From contig CANQXE010000009.1 of assembly GCA_947627725.1 (NCBI GenBank), positions 1 through 64,000 on the forward strand: a stretch of 64,000 bases of DNA, in the 5' to 3' direction. A program made the translations under genes and the position numbers. The notes below the pieces were generated by a model. That model made no database searches, was not told the origin of the DNA, and was given only the letters and a program-made list of their open reading frames with translations. The stretch is from an uncultured Clostridia bacterium. Lineage in GTDB: Bacteria > Bacillota > Clostridia > Oscillospirales > Acutalibacteraceae. Shown one piece after another: positions 61,972 through 64,000 of this stretch. Position 1 is the first letter of the stretch; every line of letters starts with the position of its first letter.

Positions 61972-62454
61972 ATGATAAAAATGTTAATTGCACAGCCTGA
62001 AAATATTGATGATATAACAAGGCTCAGGGTTGAAATGCAAATAGAAGATTGGAATAAAACCTTATCTGATGATTTTTCCTGCTATGCTGATGATTTTGCA
62101 GTTATAACAAAAAGACATTTGATTGAAAAGCTAAATAAGTCAATATTTTTTGGCGTTATGTATTTTGATAATAAGCCGATTGCTATATGTGCGCTGGAGG
62201 AGCTTTCAGAACTTCCTCAAATTACTGTATGTACAGAAAAAAACGGCAGACATTGTTGCCTTGTCAGCGTGTACACGAAGCCTGATTTTCGTGGTGCAGG
62301 TTACCAGCAGAAATTAATAAAGCATTTACTTGAGTTTGCAAAACGACAGGGATTTAATGATATTACATTAACTGCTAATACTCCTGACGCAATTCATATT
62401 TATGAAAAGATTGGATTTAAGCTGATATCAAACAAATACTTTTTAAATTTATAA
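61972..62454 (+). CDS. GNAT acetyltransferase
   Basis: The 160-residue product has the acetyl-CoA loop KPDFRGAGYQQKLIKHLLEFA and the C-terminal IHIYEKIGFKLI. AAGGAGA precedes ATG 61972. The frame is open upstream, which is not used. It is probably transcribed with the DinB-like gene. Substrate unknown. Confidence 0.8.
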   Translation: MIKMLIAQPENIDDITRLRVEMQIEDWNKTLSDDFSCYADDFAVITKRHLIEKLNKSIFFGVMYFDNKPIAICALEELSELPQITVCTEKNGRHCCLVSVYTKPDFRGAGYQQKLIKHLLEFAKRQGFNDITLTANTPDAIHIYEKIGFKLISNKYFLNL

Positions 62455-62464
62455 GGGGATTTTT

Positions 62465-62554
62465 ATGGAAGAAATTGTACTTGGTAATGTAATGGTTGAC
62501 TGTGATGATGAGAAAAAGCTCAGGTATTACATCTTGCTTGATGAATTGTTTTGA
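62465..62554 (+). pseudogene. Fragment of a VOC/glyoxalase-type gene
   Basis: The 29 residues include VMVDCDDEKKLRYYILL, like the first strand and helix of VOC-fold proteins. The reading frame then stops. It is probably a broken gene end or a degraded duplicate. Confidence 0.4.
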
Positions 62555-62620
62555 TTACCGGCAAAAAATTCAGAAAATTCAGAGTTAAGAGTTAAAAGTA
62601 AAAATAAAAATTAAATTAAG

Positions 62621-62682
62621 TGACAGTATACATCAAAGGGTGGATAGTATTTCCTCTTTTTCCGTAAACTGTCATTTTTTTA
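62621..62682 (+). terminator. Intrinsic terminator
   Basis: TGACAGT (62621-62627) and ACTGTCA (62668-62674) pair and are followed by seven T. It separates the upstream small genes from rnfC. Confidence 0.65.
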
Positions 62683-62734
62683 TTTCATTATGAATACAAA
62701 TAAGCGGTATTCTCTCAAAATATATATTATTTAA

Positions 62735-62763
62735 TTGATAGTTTGCTATGTTTATGTTACAAT
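62735..62763 (+). promoter_or_regulatory. Sigma-A-type promoter for rnfC
   Basis: TTGATA (62735-62740) and TACAAT (62758-62763) are 17 bases apart and 45 bases before the start codon. Confidence 0.7.
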
Positions 62764-62807
62764 GAAAAATGTTGAAATATGTAAATTCCCGAGGAGGATA
62801 TTCATTA

Positions 62808-64000
62808 ATGAAGCAAAAATCTTTTAAAAAAGGTGTTCACCCTTATGAGGGTAAGGAATTGTCCGAAAATTGCCCCATAAAGCGCATAGATGCTGAAAAA
62901 ATTATGGTTTATCCTTTATCCCAGCATATAGGAGCGCCCGCGAAGGCAGTTGTAGCCGTTGGTGAAAGAGTGCTTAAGGGTCAGCTTATCGCTGAGGCAG
63001 GGGGATTTATTTCGGTACCGGTTTTCAGCTCGGTATCGGGTACAGTTAAAGCGCTTGAAAAAAGACTTGTTGTTAACGGCAGTAAGTGCGATTGTATAGT
63101 TATAGAAAATGATAATTTGGATGAGGCTGTCAGCGGTTTTGGCAAAAGCAGAGAGCTTGACAGCTTATCGGCAGAAGAGGTTATTGATATTATTAAGGGC
63201 GCGGGCATAGTCGGTCTCGGCGGTGCGGGTTTTCCTACCGGCGTCAAGCTTTCGCCTAAAAACGCAGATGATATTGATACTCTGATTATTAACGGCTCGG
63301 AGTGCGAGCCTTATCTTACGTCTGATTACCGATTGATGGTAGAAAGAGGCGACGGGATCATTAAGGGTATCAGGGCTGTGCTTAAAGCACTTCCAAATGC
63401 CAGGGCGGTTATCGGCATTGAAAACAATAAGCCGGGTGCTATCAGAATGCTTGAGGAAAAGACGGCAGGCGATGATAAAATAAGCGTTTGTCCGCTCAGG
63501 ACGAAATATCCGCAGGGCGGTGAAAGACAGCTTATTTATGCGATTACAGGCAGAAGGATTAATTCCAAAATGCTCCCCGCGGATTTGGGATGCGTCGTTG
63601 TAAATACCGCAAGCTGTTATGCTATTTACGAGGCTGTTTACAAAAATATGCCGTTGATACATAAGGTTATGACAGTTACCGGAGAGGCTGTTAACTCGCC
63701 GTGCAATCTTGATGTTCCGCTCGGTGTAAGCCACAGTTATGTTTTAGAGACAGCGGGAGGGGCTAAAGAGGATGTTGTAAAATTTATCTCCGGAGGACCT
63801 ATGATGGGTATGGCGATGGGCAGTCTTGATGTTCCTGTTGTCAAGACGTCTTCATCAATTCTTGCCTTTTCAAAGGATGATGTTGCCGAAGTTACGGAAA
63901 CAGCATGTATACATTGCGGCAGATGTGTAAAAGCCTGCCCCGAAAAGCTTGTTCCCCAGATGATGGCAAAGGCGATAAAGGCGCAGAATATTGAAAGATT
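62808..64000 (+). CDS. rnfC: RnfC subunit of the ion-pumping Rnf complex, partial
   Basis: The 397 residues visible are the N-terminal and central parts of RnfC. GVHPYEGKELS opens the family. A biotinyl-lipoyl-like domain (VPVFSSVSGTVKALE) and the NADH/FMN-binding domain (GAGIVGLGGAGFPTGVKLSP, TKYPQGGERQLIYAITG) follow. The first 4Fe-4S cluster is CIHCGRCVKACPEKL near residue 370. The gene runs off the window. RnfC links soluble NAD(H) to the membrane Rnf complex, which couples ferredoxin oxidation to ion transport. GAGGAGG precedes the ATG. Confidence 0.95.
   Translation, partial: MKQKSFKKGVHPYEGKELSENCPIKRIDAEKIMVYPLSQHIGAPAKAVVAVGERVLKGQLIAEAGGFISVPVFSSVSGTVKALEKRLVVNGSKCDCIVIENDNLDEAVSGFGKSRELDSLSAEEVIDIIKGAGIVGLGGAGFPTGVKLSPKNADDIDTLIINGSECEPYLTSDYRLMVERGDGIIKGIRAVLKALPNARAVIGIENNKPGAIRMLEEKTAGDDKISVCPLRTKYPQGGERQLIYAITGRRINSKMLPADLGCVVVNTASCYAIYEAVYKNMPLIHKVMTVTGEAVNSPCNLDVPLGVSHSYVLETAGGAKEDVVKFISGGPMMGMAMGSLDVPVVKTSSSILAFSKDDVAEVTETACIHCGRCVKACPEKLVPQMMAKAIKAQNIER

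Noticed and set aside
1-64000. CRISPR array
   Set aside because: No regularly spaced direct repeats with unique spacers were seen.

Overview
The window looks like a low-GC Gram-positive gut bacterium of the class Clostridia, Oscillospiraceae/Ruminococcus-like. The reasons are AT-rich DNA, strong AGGAGG ribosome sites, sortase-anchored adhesins with thioester and CnaB domains, SpoVG, an RnfC, and a Firmicutes conjugation module. Species cannot be fixed from sequence alone.

Positions 1 to about 49,000 are most of an integrative conjugative element (ICE); its left end lies outside the window. Positions 1-5,900 hold accessory genes: small hypotheticals, two DNA adenine methyltransferases, an AbrB regulator, DUF3849 and YodL/DUF3846-type proteins, SpoVG and a lipoprotein. 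Positions 6,000-28,200 hold the transfer machine: a VaFE/SpaA adhesin, a VirB2-like protein, VirB6/TrbL, HU, PrgI, class B sortase, VirB4, an NlpC/P60 hydrolase, a candidate oriT with a MobC-like protein and MobP relaxase, a TOPRIM protein and VirD4.

Positions 28,200-46,000 are a more AT-rich insertion between virD4 and the integration module. It has two parts. The first is a nucleobase island: HhH-GPD DNA glycosylase, degenerate deaminase-methyltransferase fusion, DUF4918 uracil-DNA-glycosylase-like protein, and a deoxyribosyltransferase-like protein. The second is an agr-type quorum-sensing locus (agrC/agrA/xre divergent from agrD/agrB), an IS200-type element, and an operon of CYTH protein, two ABC exporters, a pyruvate-kinase-like protein, a nucleotidyltransferase and a nucleotide-kinase-like protein. 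Positions 46,200-48,930 carry a sigma-like regulator, a structured non-coding stretch, a small ORF and a large serine recombinase. The element ends at a 3' fragment of tRNA-Asn (48,989-49,044).

Beyond it lies chromosome or older accreted DNA: a lic-like phosphorylcholine operon, a decayed second ICE copy (53,525-54,764) with a GNAT gene, a GH78 rhamnosidase, a methyltransferase, a second thioester adhesin, DinB-like and GNAT proteins, and the start of rnfC.

The most unusual signals are these. (i) A family of 5' leaders in front of transfer genes can form alternative stems that hide or expose the ribosome site. (ii) Five ICE genes have no ATG/GTG/TTG start and appear to begin at AUA or AUU. 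(iii) At least eight unrelated accessory proteins end in an acidic linker plus a Met-rich tail. (iv) The nucleobase island and the quorum-sensing-linked pyruvate-kinase-like operon are candidate undescribed systems.
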